A stretch of DNA of 37,342 nt from an uncultured Eggerthellaceae bacterium (GTDB taxonomy: Bacteria; Actinomycetota; Coriobacteriia; Coriobacteriales; Eggerthellaceae). The notes under the pieces are model-generated. The model was not told the DNA's origin. It did no database searches and worked only from the letters and a program-made list of their open reading frames with translations. Shown here piece by piece: positions 23,192-31,600 of this stretch. Every line of letters starts with the position of its first letter. The stretch's first letter is position 1. Location: positions 1 through 37,342 of the forward strand of contig CAJUPL010000020.1 in assembly GCA_910588435.1 (NCBI GenBank), given 5' to 3'. The position numbers and the translations under genes were made by a program.

Positions 23192-24169
23192 ATGTTCGAT
23201 AATACTTCAAAGAAATCCCTCAAAGTTGCTCTCATTGCAGGTGGAACAAGTGGCGAACGCCCCATCTCTTTAGCCTCGAAAGATGGTGCAAAAGCAGCGC
23301 TTGAAGAGGCAGGTCATGAAGTCATATGGTTAGATCCTGCTGAAAAGAGCCAGCTTGCCGCATTGATCACTGATGATTTCGACGTTGCCTTCCTCGCCCT
23401 CCACGGCAAAGGCGGCGAAGATGGCACCATACAGGGCTTCCTTGAGCTAGCAGGCATTCCCTACACCGGCTCAGGCGTGGCCAGCAGTGCCATCAGCATA
23501 GACAAGCAGAAAGCCAAGCTCTTCTACCAGGAGCACGCCATCCCCACGCCGCGTTCAACCTACATCCAGCGTGGCCAGGCCTATGACCCTGCGCAGATCG
23601 TCCAACAGCTAGGCCAAAAGCTGGTAGTCAAAGCCGCAACAGAAGGCTCCTCGCTGGGCGTCTACATCACAGAAGGCCAAGAAGAGCTCCAGCAAGCCAT
23701 CCAAGATGGTCTCCAGATCGACACCGCCGTCCTGATCGAGCAATACATCCAAGGCACAGAGCTCACAGTGGTTGTCCTCGGCGCCGGTCCCACCGCGGAA
23801 GTGCTGCCCATCATTGAGATCATCCCGCAAGCAGCCTCGTACGACTTTGACTCCAAATACGCGCCCGGCGGCTCCGAGCACATCTGCCCCGCGCGCCTGA
23901 CGCCGGAGCAGACCACGCGCATCCAGCAGCTTGCGAAAGCAGCTCACAACGCCTTGGGTTGCCACGGAGTGTCCCGCACTGATTTCATCCTGGACGCGAA
24001 CGACGAAGCATGGACCCTGGAGACGAACACCATCCCAGGGATGACCGCCACCTCACTCTTGCCGGATGCCGCGCGTGCGGCCGGAATGACTTTCCCGGAG
24101 CTTTGCAACAGACTGATTGAGAGCGCGTTTGAGAAGGCGAACGCCTCTAACATGAGCACCAGTTCATAA
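23192..24169 (+). CDS. ddl: D-alanine--D-alanine ligase, copy 1
   Basis: ATP-grasp enzyme (325 residues) that joins two D-Ala for peptidoglycan precursors. Seen: N-terminal KVALIAGGTSGERPISL (the first substrate Glu is in SGER), ALHGKGGEDGTIQG, ATP-grasp KAATEGSSLGV, the omega-loop motif SYDFDSKYAPGG (about 216-226) that retains the Lys-Tyr typical of D-Ala-D-Ala enzymes, and the Mg2+ region ETNTIPGMT. The start ATG 23,192 has AAAGAG upstream; the open frame begins at a GTG in the promoter. A mosaic repeat locus follows its stop. GC rises along the gene. Confidence 0.93.
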   Translation: MFDNTSKKSLKVALIAGGTSGERPISLASKDGAKAALEEAGHEVIWLDPAEKSQLAALITDDFDVAFLALHGKGGEDGTIQGFLELAGIPYTGSGVASSAISIDKQKAKLFYQEHAIPTPRSTYIQRGQAYDPAQIVQQLGQKLVVKAATEGSSLGVYITEGQEELQQAIQDGLQIDTAVLIEQYIQGTELTVVVLGAGPTAEVLPIIEIIPQAASYDFDSKYAPGGSEHICPARLTPEQTTRIQQLAKAAHNALGCHGVSRTDFILDANDEAWTLETNTIPGMTATSLLPDAARAAGMTFPELCNRLIESAFEKANASNMSTSS

Positions 24170-24197
24170 AACACCAAAACCCACCCTTAGAACGGCT

Positions 24198-24600
24198 CCT
24201 ACGGCCTCAAAAGTGCTGCACAGGCAAAGAACATGCCTCTGCACTTTTATAACGGCCTTTAACATGGCTGCTCATTCCATTCGCACCCATGTAGCGGCCT
24301 TGGTGGCCTCCCGGCCACCTTTTCAATCCAACCTCTGCGGTAGGCGTCTCCATCAGAGACGCAGCATTGCGCTCCCCATCATGTGGGCGGCTGCATCGCA
24401 GCCGCAGTTGCACGCCAGTGCAACGTAACGCAGGCGATAGCCTGCGAACACCCTGATACAAGCAATCAGTCAGGCAACCTAGCCTGGCGCAGACCAGCAA
24501 TCCGGGCATTTCGGGCTGCCGCCCTCATTTCGCTACCTTTCCGCCCTTCGGGTTTACAGGTAGCTGCGCTTGCAATGCAAGCGCCCACTCTTAAAGGGGT
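24198..24600 (+). repeat. Hairpin mosaic locus L6, after ddl copy 1
   Basis: Begins about 30 bases after the stop, sense strand: M1 (AAAAGTGC/GCACTTTT outer stem), M2 (ACATGG/CCATGT), M3 (GGTGGCC/GGCCACC), H1 at 24,344-24,362 (TCTC/GAGA arms) and a second H1 near 24,386, H2 (GTTGCAC/GTGCAAC), H3 (CGCAGGC/GCCTGCG), H4. An inverted partial set follows, ending with H1 at 24,566-24,584. M1 could act as a terminator. Confidence 0.85.
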
Positions 24601-24651
24601 GTTCTTCCCACCTTGCTGCAATGCTGCAACCCAGAACGCCCGCGTGCCAAG

Positions 24652-25923
24652 CTACCCCTTCACAGCCCCGGCCTCGATGAACACCCGATACAGCTCCAAG
24701 CGCCCCTCGATCACCTCAGCCAACCGACGTATCGCCTCGGTGATGCTCTCCGGACTCTCATAGCTGAAATTGATCCGCATGCAATTCTTGCCCGCAGACC
24801 CCTCCGGATAGAAGGAATCCCCTGGCACATACGTCACGCCAGCCTCCAGCGCCTCCGCCAGCATTGACCCGGTATCCACATAATCCGGCAACGTCACCCA
24901 CACGAACAACCCGCCCTCCGGATGCGTCCACTTCGCCTCCGGCGGGAAGAACTCCTCAAGCGCCGCCAACATGGCATCGCGCCGCTCAGTGTAGGTGCAA
25001 ATGAACCTCTGCAAGGTGCGCTGCCAGGGTAGGTCCTCGAAATAGTGCTGAACGATCGCCTGATCAAGCGAGCTGCCGCAAAGGTCCGCGCCTTGCTTCG
25101 CCAAGTTCACCTTCGAAAGCACATGATCCGGCGCCACGATCCACCCAACGCGCAGGCCAGGCGCAAAGATCTTGGAGATCGTCCCCAGGTAGATCACCTG
25201 GTCATCCAGCGCCTTCAACGGGATCTGATGCCCGCCATCAAAGCGAATGCGCCCGTACGGATCATCCTCAATCACCAGGAAATCGTACTCATGCGAAAGC
25301 TCGATCAGCCGCCGGCGGCGCTCAGGTGACATGGTCACCCCGCTGGGGTTCTGGAAGTTCGGGATCACATACGCATACTTCAAGCGGGGGTTTCCCTTTC
25401 CGATGCGCTTGAGCTCCTCTTCCAGCAGATCCATCCGCATGCCATCCTCATCCATCTCGATGGCATGGATATCCGGCTGATACGCGGAGAACGCCTGCAG
25501 CGCTCCAAGATAGGTTGGACCCTCCGTCAAGATGATGTCACCAGGGTCTATGAACACCTTTGCTAACAGATCAAGTGCCTCTTGTGCACCGCTTGTCAAC
25601 ACTACATTCTCGGGTTTTGCACGTACCCCGATGTCCCTCAGAAGCCCGCAGACCACCTTGCGCGTCTGAGGCCGCCCGTTCGTCGGCCCGTACTGGTAAG
25701 CCACGGACATGTCATGGATATCATTGACGGCTGCCATCATGGCGCGATCAACGTCCTCTTTCGGCAGCAGGCGAACGTCAGGCATGCCACCTGAAAGCGA
25801 GATGATATCTGGCCTTGTGGCTGCAGAAAAGAGGTCGCGAACTGGGGACGAGCGCATGTGATTGATGCGGCTTGCAACCTTCTTGTTGGATGTGTCGAAC
25901 TCCAGATGTGCGGTGCTGCTCAC
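24652..25923 (-). CDS. PLP-dependent class I aminotransferase (LysN/2-aminoadipate type)
   Basis: Fold-type I enzyme of 423 residues. TSGAQEALDLL binds the cofactor phosphate region, IPNFQNPSG carries the Asn/Asp site, IEDDPYGRIRF and the Schiff-base Lys in GTISKIFAPGLRVGW are clear, and the substrate Arg is in CMRINFS. The pattern fits the subgroup that includes 2-aminoadipate aminotransferase, valine-pyruvate aminotransferase and the MocR aminotransferase domain. Substrate is unknown. GTG at 25,923 is chosen: AAGGAG lies 6 bases upstream, while the longer frame opens only at TTG. A link with the adjacent cell-wall ligases is possible but not shown. It diverges from a small membrane protein gene. 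Confidence 0.92.
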   Translation of the reverse strand: MSSTAHLEFDTSNKKVASRINHMRSSPVRDLFSAATRPDIISLSGGMPDVRLLPKEDVDRAMMAAVNDIHDMSVAYQYGPTNGRPQTRKVVCGLLRDIGVRAKPENVVLTSGAQEALDLLAKVFIDPGDIILTEGPTYLGALQAFSAYQPDIHAIEMDEDGMRMDLLEEELKRIGKGNPRLKYAYVIPNFQNPSGVTMSPERRRRLIELSHEYDFLVIEDDPYGRIRFDGGHQIPLKALDDQVIYLGTISKIFAPGLRVGWIVAPDHVLSKVNLAKQGADLCGSSLDQAIVQHYFEDLPWQRTLQRFICTYTERRDAMLAALEEFFPPEAKWTHPEGGLFVWVTLPDYVDTGSMLAEALEAGVTYVPGDSFYPEGSAGKNCMRINFSYESPESITEAIRRLAEVIEGRLELYRVFIEAGAVKG

Positions 25924-25990
25924 GAGATGCTCCTTGTATGCTGCGAATCTCAAGCTTGCGTTCTAGCTGTCCGTATTGTATTGCGTCATA

Positions 25991-26227
25991 ATGGCGTTCG
26001 TTGATAACGTTGTTCAAAAGGTGGGGAAAGTGGACTTCGCGGAGATCTATCACTTCCTGTTCGAGACATACGCAGGCATCGGCATCCTGGTGGGTGCAGG
26101 CATCATCCTGAGCATCCTCGTCAGCATCATCTTCGAGGTCCGCACTCGCAAGATCTACAAGGACCACAAGGCAGACAAGGACGAATGGTCTATCTTCGAT
26201 GATGACGACGAGGAACAGGAAGACTGA
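25991..26227 (+). CDS. Small single-span membrane protein with acidic tail
   Basis: Unrecognised, 78 residues. MAFVDNVVQKVGKVDFAEIYHFLFETY is followed by one membrane helix (IGILVGAGIILSILVSIIFEV), a basic stretch (RTRKIYKDHK) and a very acidic end (DDDDEEQED). By the positive-inside rule the tail should be cytosolic. ATG at 25,991 is preferred over TTG 25,976; there is no ribosome site, and a CATAAT word overlaps the ATG, so a leaderless or short-leader message is possible. Codon use and the coherent membrane plus charge pattern support a real gene. Confidence 0.72.
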   Translation: MAFVDNVVQKVGKVDFAEIYHFLFETYAGIGILVGAGIILSILVSIIFEVRTRKIYKDHKADKDEWSIFDDDDEEQED

Positions 26228-26231
26228 CCTC

Positions 26232-26460
26232 CTTGCGGCCTTAAAAATGCTTACAGAATAGGTGCACATGGTGCACCTATTCTGCTTCATTCAAAACGGC
26301 CTTTAACATCCCGCATTCGCTTTAGCGCTCATGCGGAATGTAGCGGCCTTGAGAGGACCTGTGGGCGTCTCTATTGCACCCCCTAACTAGTGGCGCTTGC
26401 ATTGCAAGCGCAGCATTGCGCCAGCAATGCGTAACGTAGGCGCCAGCCTACGAACACCCA
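26232..26460 (+). repeat. Hairpin mosaic locus L7
   Basis: Starts 5 bases after the preceding stop: M1 (long stem GAATAGGTGCAC and complement; the L4 copy has GGATAGG with a matching change in the other arm), M2 (CCGCAT/ATGCGG), degenerate M3, a truncated H1, an intact H1 (26,393-26,411), H2 and H3 (CGTAGGC/GCCTACG). H4 is absent; the ligase promoter starts there. Confidence 0.85.
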
Positions 26461-26474
26461 GATCCCATTCAACG

Positions 26475-26480
26475 TATAAT
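26475..26480 (+). promoter_or_regulatory. Likely -10 of ddl copy 2
   Basis: Perfect TATAAT 45 bases before the ATG; the -35 position (CGAACA) falls in the H3 tail of mosaic L7, so the promoter may be built on the repeat. Confidence 0.5.
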
Positions 26481-26524
26481 CTCTGCAGGAACAGTCATCA
26501 ACTCCTGTCAAAAGAGGAGCGAAA

Positions 26525-27535
26525 ATGTCACTGAAAGTTGCAGTTCTCATGGGAGGCCAGTCATTCGAGCGAGAATTCTCGCTCGAAAGCGGCAAGCTCG
26601 TTTGCGATGCGCTGACAGAAGCTGGTCACAAAGTGGTGCCGCTGGACACAACGAAGGACCTTGTCCCAACCCTCCGCTCAGAGAAGCCCGACGTTGTGTA
26701 TAACGCCCTCCACGGCAAGCACGGCGAAGATGGCACCATCCAAAGTCTCCTGGAGTTCCTCGGCATCCCCTTCGTCGGCTCTCCCGCAAGCGTCTGCCAC
26801 AGGGCGTACAACAAGGATGCCCTTCACTCCAGTCTGTACAAATATCGCGAACTGACCGGGGAAGATGGCGTTGCCTCATGGCCACAGGGCGTGTTCATCT
26901 CGAAGGACGCCTTCAAGGACATGGGTGCCGCAACCGCGCTCGACCTGGTGTCTGAGCGCGTGATCGGTGGTTACCCGGTGGCAGTGAAGCCGGCGCACGG
27001 CGGCAGCGCGCTTGGCATCCACAAGGTTGAGAGCCAAGACCAGCTAGGCGAGGCCATCTTGGACGCCCTTTCCTATGATGATGCTGTCAACATCGAACAG
27101 TGGATAGACGGTGTAGAACTAGCCGTTTCCATACTCGGTACCGGATGGGATGCACATGCGCTACCTCCTGTGGAGATCGTGGCCAAGGGCACTTTCTATG
27201 ACTCTGAGGCGAGGCTCAGCGAGGATCAGGTGGACTTCTTCTGCCCGGTTCGCCCTGAGTCGTTGTCTCCAGATCCAGTTGAGGCTGATGCCATTCGCGC
27301 AGAGATCGAACGCGCCGCGCTGGAAGTGTATCGTGCGTATAGCGTCCGTGACCTGGGCCGTATCGACATGATCTGGGATGGCGCCCAAGCCAAGTGCTTC
27401 GAGGTTGACGTGTCTCCTGGAATGACCAGCCACTCGCTGTTCCCAACAGCTTGCAAGGCTGCAGGCCTCACCATGCCAGCGGTACTGGATCAGCTGGTGA
27501 CCACCGCCGCCGGAAGGGCCGCATTCGAAAGATAA
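26525..27535 (+). CDS. Divergent D-Ala-D-X ligase homologue, copy 2
   Basis: ATP-grasp protein of 336 residues with the Ddl layout: VAVLMGGQSFEREFSLESG (Glu and Ser of the first substrate site), ALHGKHGEDGTIQ, PVAVKPAHGGSALGI, and Arg-Ile-Asp in LGRIDMIWD. Two functional positions differ from copy 1. The omega-loop motif, normally YDYxAKY, reads FYDSEARL (224-231), so Lys and Tyr are lost. The Mg2+ motif, normally EVNTxPGMT, reads EVDVSPGMT (293-301), Asn to Asp. Altered second-substrate choice (D-Ser, D-Lac, another D-amino acid or none) is possible, or reduced activity. AGAGGAG precedes the ATG. It does not look like a van cluster: no vanR/S/H/X-type neighbours are visible. Confidence 0.88.
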   Translation: MSLKVAVLMGGQSFEREFSLESGKLVCDALTEAGHKVVPLDTTKDLVPTLRSEKPDVVYNALHGKHGEDGTIQSLLEFLGIPFVGSPASVCHRAYNKDALHSSLYKYRELTGEDGVASWPQGVFISKDAFKDMGAATALDLVSERVIGGYPVAVKPAHGGSALGIHKVESQDQLGEAILDALSYDDAVNIEQWIDGVELAVSILGTGWDAHALPPVEIVAKGTFYDSEARLSEDQVDFFCPVRPESLSPDPVEADAIRAEIERAALEVYRAYSVRDLGRIDMIWDGAQAKCFEVDVSPGMTSHSLFPTACKAAGLTMPAVLDQLVTTAAGRAAFER

Positions 27536-27548
27536 CCTGACCTGCACC

Positions 27549-27930
27549 CTTACGGCCTCAAAAATATGTCGCGGGTGCGTTGCATCTGCTCCTTTCATTA
27601 CGGCCTTTAACTTTGAATTGCGGAAACGCAATTCAAAGTAGCGGCCTTGGCGCACTCACGTGCGCCTTAGCCGGGTGAAACCATTCCAACACATTCTGTG
27701 GGCGCTTGCATTGCAGCCGCAGTTGCCCCCTTGCCTGTGGGCGCTTGCATTGCAAGCGCAATTGCCCCCTTAATAGTGGGCGTCTCCATTGGAGACGCAG
27801 CATTGCACCCCGTAACCTGTGGGCGGCTGCATTGCAGCCGCAGTTGCACGCCAGTGCAACGTAACGCGGACGCCAGTCCGCGAACACCCGGATGCCAGCA
27901 TCAGACCAGGCAACCTAGCCTGGCGCAGAC
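27549..27930 (+). repeat. Hairpin mosaic locus L8, after ddl copy 2
   Basis: The fullest copy, beginning about 14 bases after the stop. M1 is weakly paired; M2 has a 12-bp stem of CTTTGAATTGCG with its complement; M3 is GGCGCAC/GTGCGCC. Four H1 hairpins follow at 27,702, 27,741, 27,780 and 27,823, with arm types mixed, CTTGC, TCTCC/GGAGA and GGCTGC/GCAGCC. Then H2 (GTTGCAC/GTGCAAC), H3 (CGCGGAC/GTCCGCG) and H4 (CCAGGC/GCCTGG). The first H1 is a chimera with unmatched arms. Confidence 0.88.
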
Positions 27931-27954
27931 CAGCTTGCTGGACGATGCGGGCTT

Positions 27955-28125
27955 CTACCCTACCTTCCCAGATAGCCCATCTGCGCCAGGCCACCTTACC
28001 TGCCCTGCAACTACATGCCAGCTGCCCTTGCCCTTTCGGGCAAGTTACGCTGTGCTCTCATCCTCGCATCGCTTCGCTCATCTCGGATTCCCACACAGCT
28101 GCGTTCGCAATGCGAACGCCCACAG
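27955..28125 (-). repeat. Inverted partial mosaic copy beside L8
   Basis: On the minus strand: H1 at 28,101-28,119 (TTCGC/GCGAA arms), the long-loop H2 (CTGTG...CACAG, like that upstream of dnaA), H3 (CTTGCCC/GGGCAAG) and a degraded H4. It faces L8, repeating the head-to-head arrangement of L5a and L6. Confidence 0.75.
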
Positions 28126-28128
28126 AAC

Positions 28129-28149
28129 TGTCATTGACCAAATTGGTCA
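28129..28149. repeat. Half copy of the TGACC-N5-GGTCA element, E3
   Basis: TGTCATTGACC then AAATT and GGTCA: the right half of element E2, including flanking TCATAATT. The left half is missing. Confidence 0.65.
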
Positions 28150-28395
28150 TAATTCGGAAGGCGAACGGCATCAAGCGAGATTTGGGAATTTTGAATTGTG
28201 GAAATTTGAAGGTTTTTGAAAAAATTTTCAACAGAATTCACACCCAGAATCCCACATCGAAAATTTCCCCTTGCCAAACTGTAAACAAAGTGTTTACGTC
28301 GCTGAACAGGGCAAAGTCAACCAGCAAGAACTCCCTGAACGACGCCATCTTTTCCACATCACAATTCGTCCACAATTCACGCACTTGATATCCAT
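28150..28395. other. AT-rich upstream region of the giant gene
   Basis: No gene. An operator-like palindrome GTAAACA-AAG-TGTTTAC lies at 28,281-28,297. DnaA-box-like words TGTGGAAAT (28,197-28,205) and TTTTCCACA (28,350-28,358) and A/T runs (28,211-28,228) resemble the origin region; whether DnaA binds is unknown. Confidence 0.45.
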
Positions 28396-28425
28396 TTGAA
28401 TCTTGCCTTGACCTGCGGGTATAGT
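28396..28425 (+). promoter_or_regulatory. Probable promoter of the giant surface protein gene
   Basis: TTGAAT (28,396-28,401), 18 bases, TATAGT (28,420-28,425). Transcription from here gives a leader of about 140-220 bases, depending on the translation start. Confidence 0.5.
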
Positions 28426-28451
28426 GCACATTGCTATCACTGGCGAAGTGT

Positions 28452-28566
28452 GCCTATACGCGCGTACACACGCGCGTATAAGGCCCCGGGGACGGGAACC
28501 CCGCGGGCCATCAAGGCACGTGCGCCACGCGATGAGCTGGTGCTGGGAAACACCAAAGGTAGGAGC
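28452..28566 (+). ncRNA. Structured GC-rich leader, unidentified (possible cis-regulatory RNA)
   Basis: Four stems in a row: TATACGCGCGT with ACGCGCGTATA (11 bp, perfect); GGCCC-CGGGG with CCCCG-CGGGCC (10 bp with a bulge); CATC/GATG enclosing GGC/GCC (weak); GGTG/CACC with a GAAA-containing loop. AAAGGTAGGAGCGGGACGCG follows. I compared it by memory with common riboswitches and found no match. Confidence 0.45.
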
Positions 28567-28651
28567 GGGACGCGCCATGAGATCCGCAGACAACTGCAGT
28601 TCGTGGCTCGTCTCACAAACCGCGGGCAACCGCCCGCAGATGGGGAAAAGC

Positions 28652-31600
28652 ATGAGCAATCACGAACGCAGGAGTGCCGAGGCAGGCTCCACGCGACTGG
28701 ACGCAATGCGCGAACAGTTCGCGGCGAAGCTGTCCAGTGCACGCCACGCAAGCCAGGCGAAGCCCGGCATGCGCACGGAAGGGGCACCCGCCCAGACCAA
28801 GGAGCAATCCTCGGGCAAGAGCCCGAAGCATGCATCCGCGCCCGCACGCGCAAAGCGCGTCGTGCGAGTAGCGAACGCATGCCCCGTGAACCGCGGCCGC
28901 AAGATCGAAGCAGCGGCCCCGGCCATCACACAGGCCCAATCACAGCAAACACAGGCAGAGGTCTCAACCCAGGCTATCACCACGGCGTCAGCCGAGACGG
29001 CCTCAACCCAGACTCTGCCCTCTACCCCTCAAGGAGCATTGGATCAGGCGATGCTGCCGAAATCCGATTCTGCAGGGCAAGAGATCTGTGATATCCCATC
29101 ACAGATCTCGCAGACCGAAGCCAAGGATGAGGCGGTATCGACTGATCCAAAATTCGCACGCAAGGCTACCCCATCAGCCGCGCGCGCTTCCCGCTCCTCT
29201 TCCCAGAACAATGCCATCGCACATATATATGAAGGCACGGTTGCTATGAACGAATCCTCCGAATCCAAGAAGGTCGCTAACTTGATACAGTCCACTGAGC
29301 GCAAGAGCTCCGCGAAAGCCGCCCAGGCACGAAAGGCCGCCAAGCGCAACAAGCGCGCGGCTGCTGCAGCATCCACCAAGAAGCGTGGCGCAACTCTTCG
29401 CGCCCTGACGGCTGCGGCACTGGCCGCAACCCTCTGCTTCGGCTCAGCCGCAAGCGCGTTCGGCACCAGCCAGGACGCTGACCCGGCCGCCGGCGCGGAC
29501 GCGGCCGCCACGGAAAGCACCCCGGACATCATCAGCCAGGAGACGCCCATCGTCTCCTCCACTGACAACGCCGCCGCCGGCACACAAGGCCAAGGCGCCG
29601 CGGCCGAGGGCGTGGACATCATCTCCACCCAGATGCGCCTCACGGACAGCGCGGGTTCCGGCAACGCAAGCAACACCATCAGCGGCACCGTGTCCATGAA
29701 CTCTGACACGGACGTCTTCCAGGCCGACGGCATCACGTACCGCGCCGTCCTCCCGCAAGACCTCGCCCAAACCTACGACATGACGCCGCAAGCCGCGGTC
29801 ATCGGCCTGACGGACTCCATGCTCGGCCAGGACACCGTTGAGATCCCGGCGCAGGTTACCAGCAACGGCATCACCTATGACGTCGTTGCCCTCGGTGAGC
29901 GCGCGGCCGGCCAGGCCCGCTCCGCCGCAGCCCCCGGCGCTGACGCCGCCACCAAGAACGCCCACATCATCGGCAACGGCGCGGGCGCGTACGGCATGAC
30001 CGCCGCCAACGCCGCGGCCACCAAGCTGGTCCTCCCCGCATCACTTATATATATAGATGTGGACGCGCTGGGCGCTCTCACCAATCTTGAGAACATCGAA
30101 GTGTCCGCGGACAACGAGGTCTTCGCCGGACATATGGGCACCCTGCTAGTATCAGACGAGGTCGCACAAGACACCGGCGAACTCACCTCAGTCCGCAACG
30201 CATCCGCCGTGAAGCTCGCCTTCATCCCGGCAGCTATGCGCAACGTGCAACTAGCAGACCATGTCCAGTCCATCCAGTCGGAAGCCCTCCCTTACGCAAC
30301 CAAGGCAGCCAGCTTCCACGTCCCGGAGGCAAACGCATCATTCATCACCACGAATGACCTCCTCCTCCGCGCGGTTGACGCAGACGGCAACACCATCGCT
30401 CCGGACGCAACCAACGCGCAGGCAGACCACCTGGCTGTTGCCCTCCGCGCAGCGGGCGCGGGCACCGCAACGGTGATCCCCGCAACCGTCACCTACAATG
30501 ACTACACCACGCCGGTCACCGCAATAGACGCCGGCGCCTACGCCGCATCAGCCACCACGCAGCTGACCTCCATCGTCAGCCCGGCAGCAATCGAAAGCAT
30601 CGCGGAGCGCACCACCGTCACCATCAATGACGTGGAAGAGCAGAACACCCCGCCCGCGTTCGAAACCGCAACCACTGAGAAGGCAACCGTCGCCCTCCCG
30701 GCCGGCGCCGAAGACGAAACGCAAGCCACCTGGGCAGCCGCAGGCTTCACAAGCTTCACCACCATCGGTGAGGCCGGCAGCCAGGAGACCGCCGGCGGCA
30801 CCCAGGAGACAGAGGACGGCCAGGTCACCGGTGACGTCCAGCTCACCGCCCCCGGTGAGGAGCTGGTGGCAGGCACCGCAACCGCAGGCCTCACCTACAC
30901 CCTCCTCCCGGACATGACCGTGGAAGTGGGCTGGTCCGGCCGCACCTCATTCGCCACCGCGCTCAACATCCCGTCGTCCGCCAGCATCGGTGACGTCAGC
31001 TACCCGGTCAGCAGCATCGCCAAAGAGTCCTTCCGCGGCGCGCCCATCCAAACGCTGACGCTCCCGGCGTCCCTGCGCACCATCGGTGAATCCGCGTTCG
31101 AGGGCACCACGCACCTCACCACGGTTGACCTCGGCACCAGCCTCCGCACCATCGGCTACGCAGCCTTCAAAGACAGCGGCCTCTCTGAGGTCTGGCTCCC
31201 GGAGTCCCTCACCACAGTGGGCGGTGAGGCCTTCGCGAACTGCACCAACCTGAGCAAGATCGTGGCTCGCGGCCAGGTCAGCACCGTGGCAGACACGGCG
31301 CTCTCCGGCTGCACCGGCGTCACCATCCTGGTGCCGGACACCAAGGCAGACACCTCCGCCTGGAACGCCGCGCGCGGCCTGCTGGTGGCCAACAACCAGA
31401 TCATCAACTACGGCATCAACCTGCCCGTTGACACACTTACTATAGAGAAGGGCCAGTCCGCCAACGTCTTCTCAGCCAACGAAGGCACCGCGGAATCAAC
31501 CACGGACGCCACCGCAACTGAAGCAGCAGCAGACGAAGCCTCCGCAGGACAAGCCCAAGAGCTCAAAGCCGGCATCCTCGGCGGTGCAACCGCCACCGCT

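Noticed and set aside
26525..27535. Vancomycin-resistance cluster
   Set aside because: Only a ligase homologue is present; no dehydrogenase, dipeptidase, racemase or two-component genes adjoin it.
27549..28125. Integron attC sites
   Set aside because: Structure-over-sequence conservation is similar in spirit, but no paired RYYYAAC and GTTRRRY ends frame the units, no cassette genes follow, and no integrase is present.
27698..28219. Frames giving peptides such as LRLQCKRP or ALAMQAPT in several intergenic regions
   Set aside because: They arise from translation of the H1 hairpins, in different frames and strands in different loci, without ribosome sites; the conserved thing is DNA/RNA pairing, not protein.
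28452..28620. Cyclic-di-GMP type I riboswitch
   Set aside because: A GAAA-loop hairpin and GGTAGGAGCGGG resemble parts of it, but the parts are in the wrong order and the GGGACGCAAAGCC-type core is absent.
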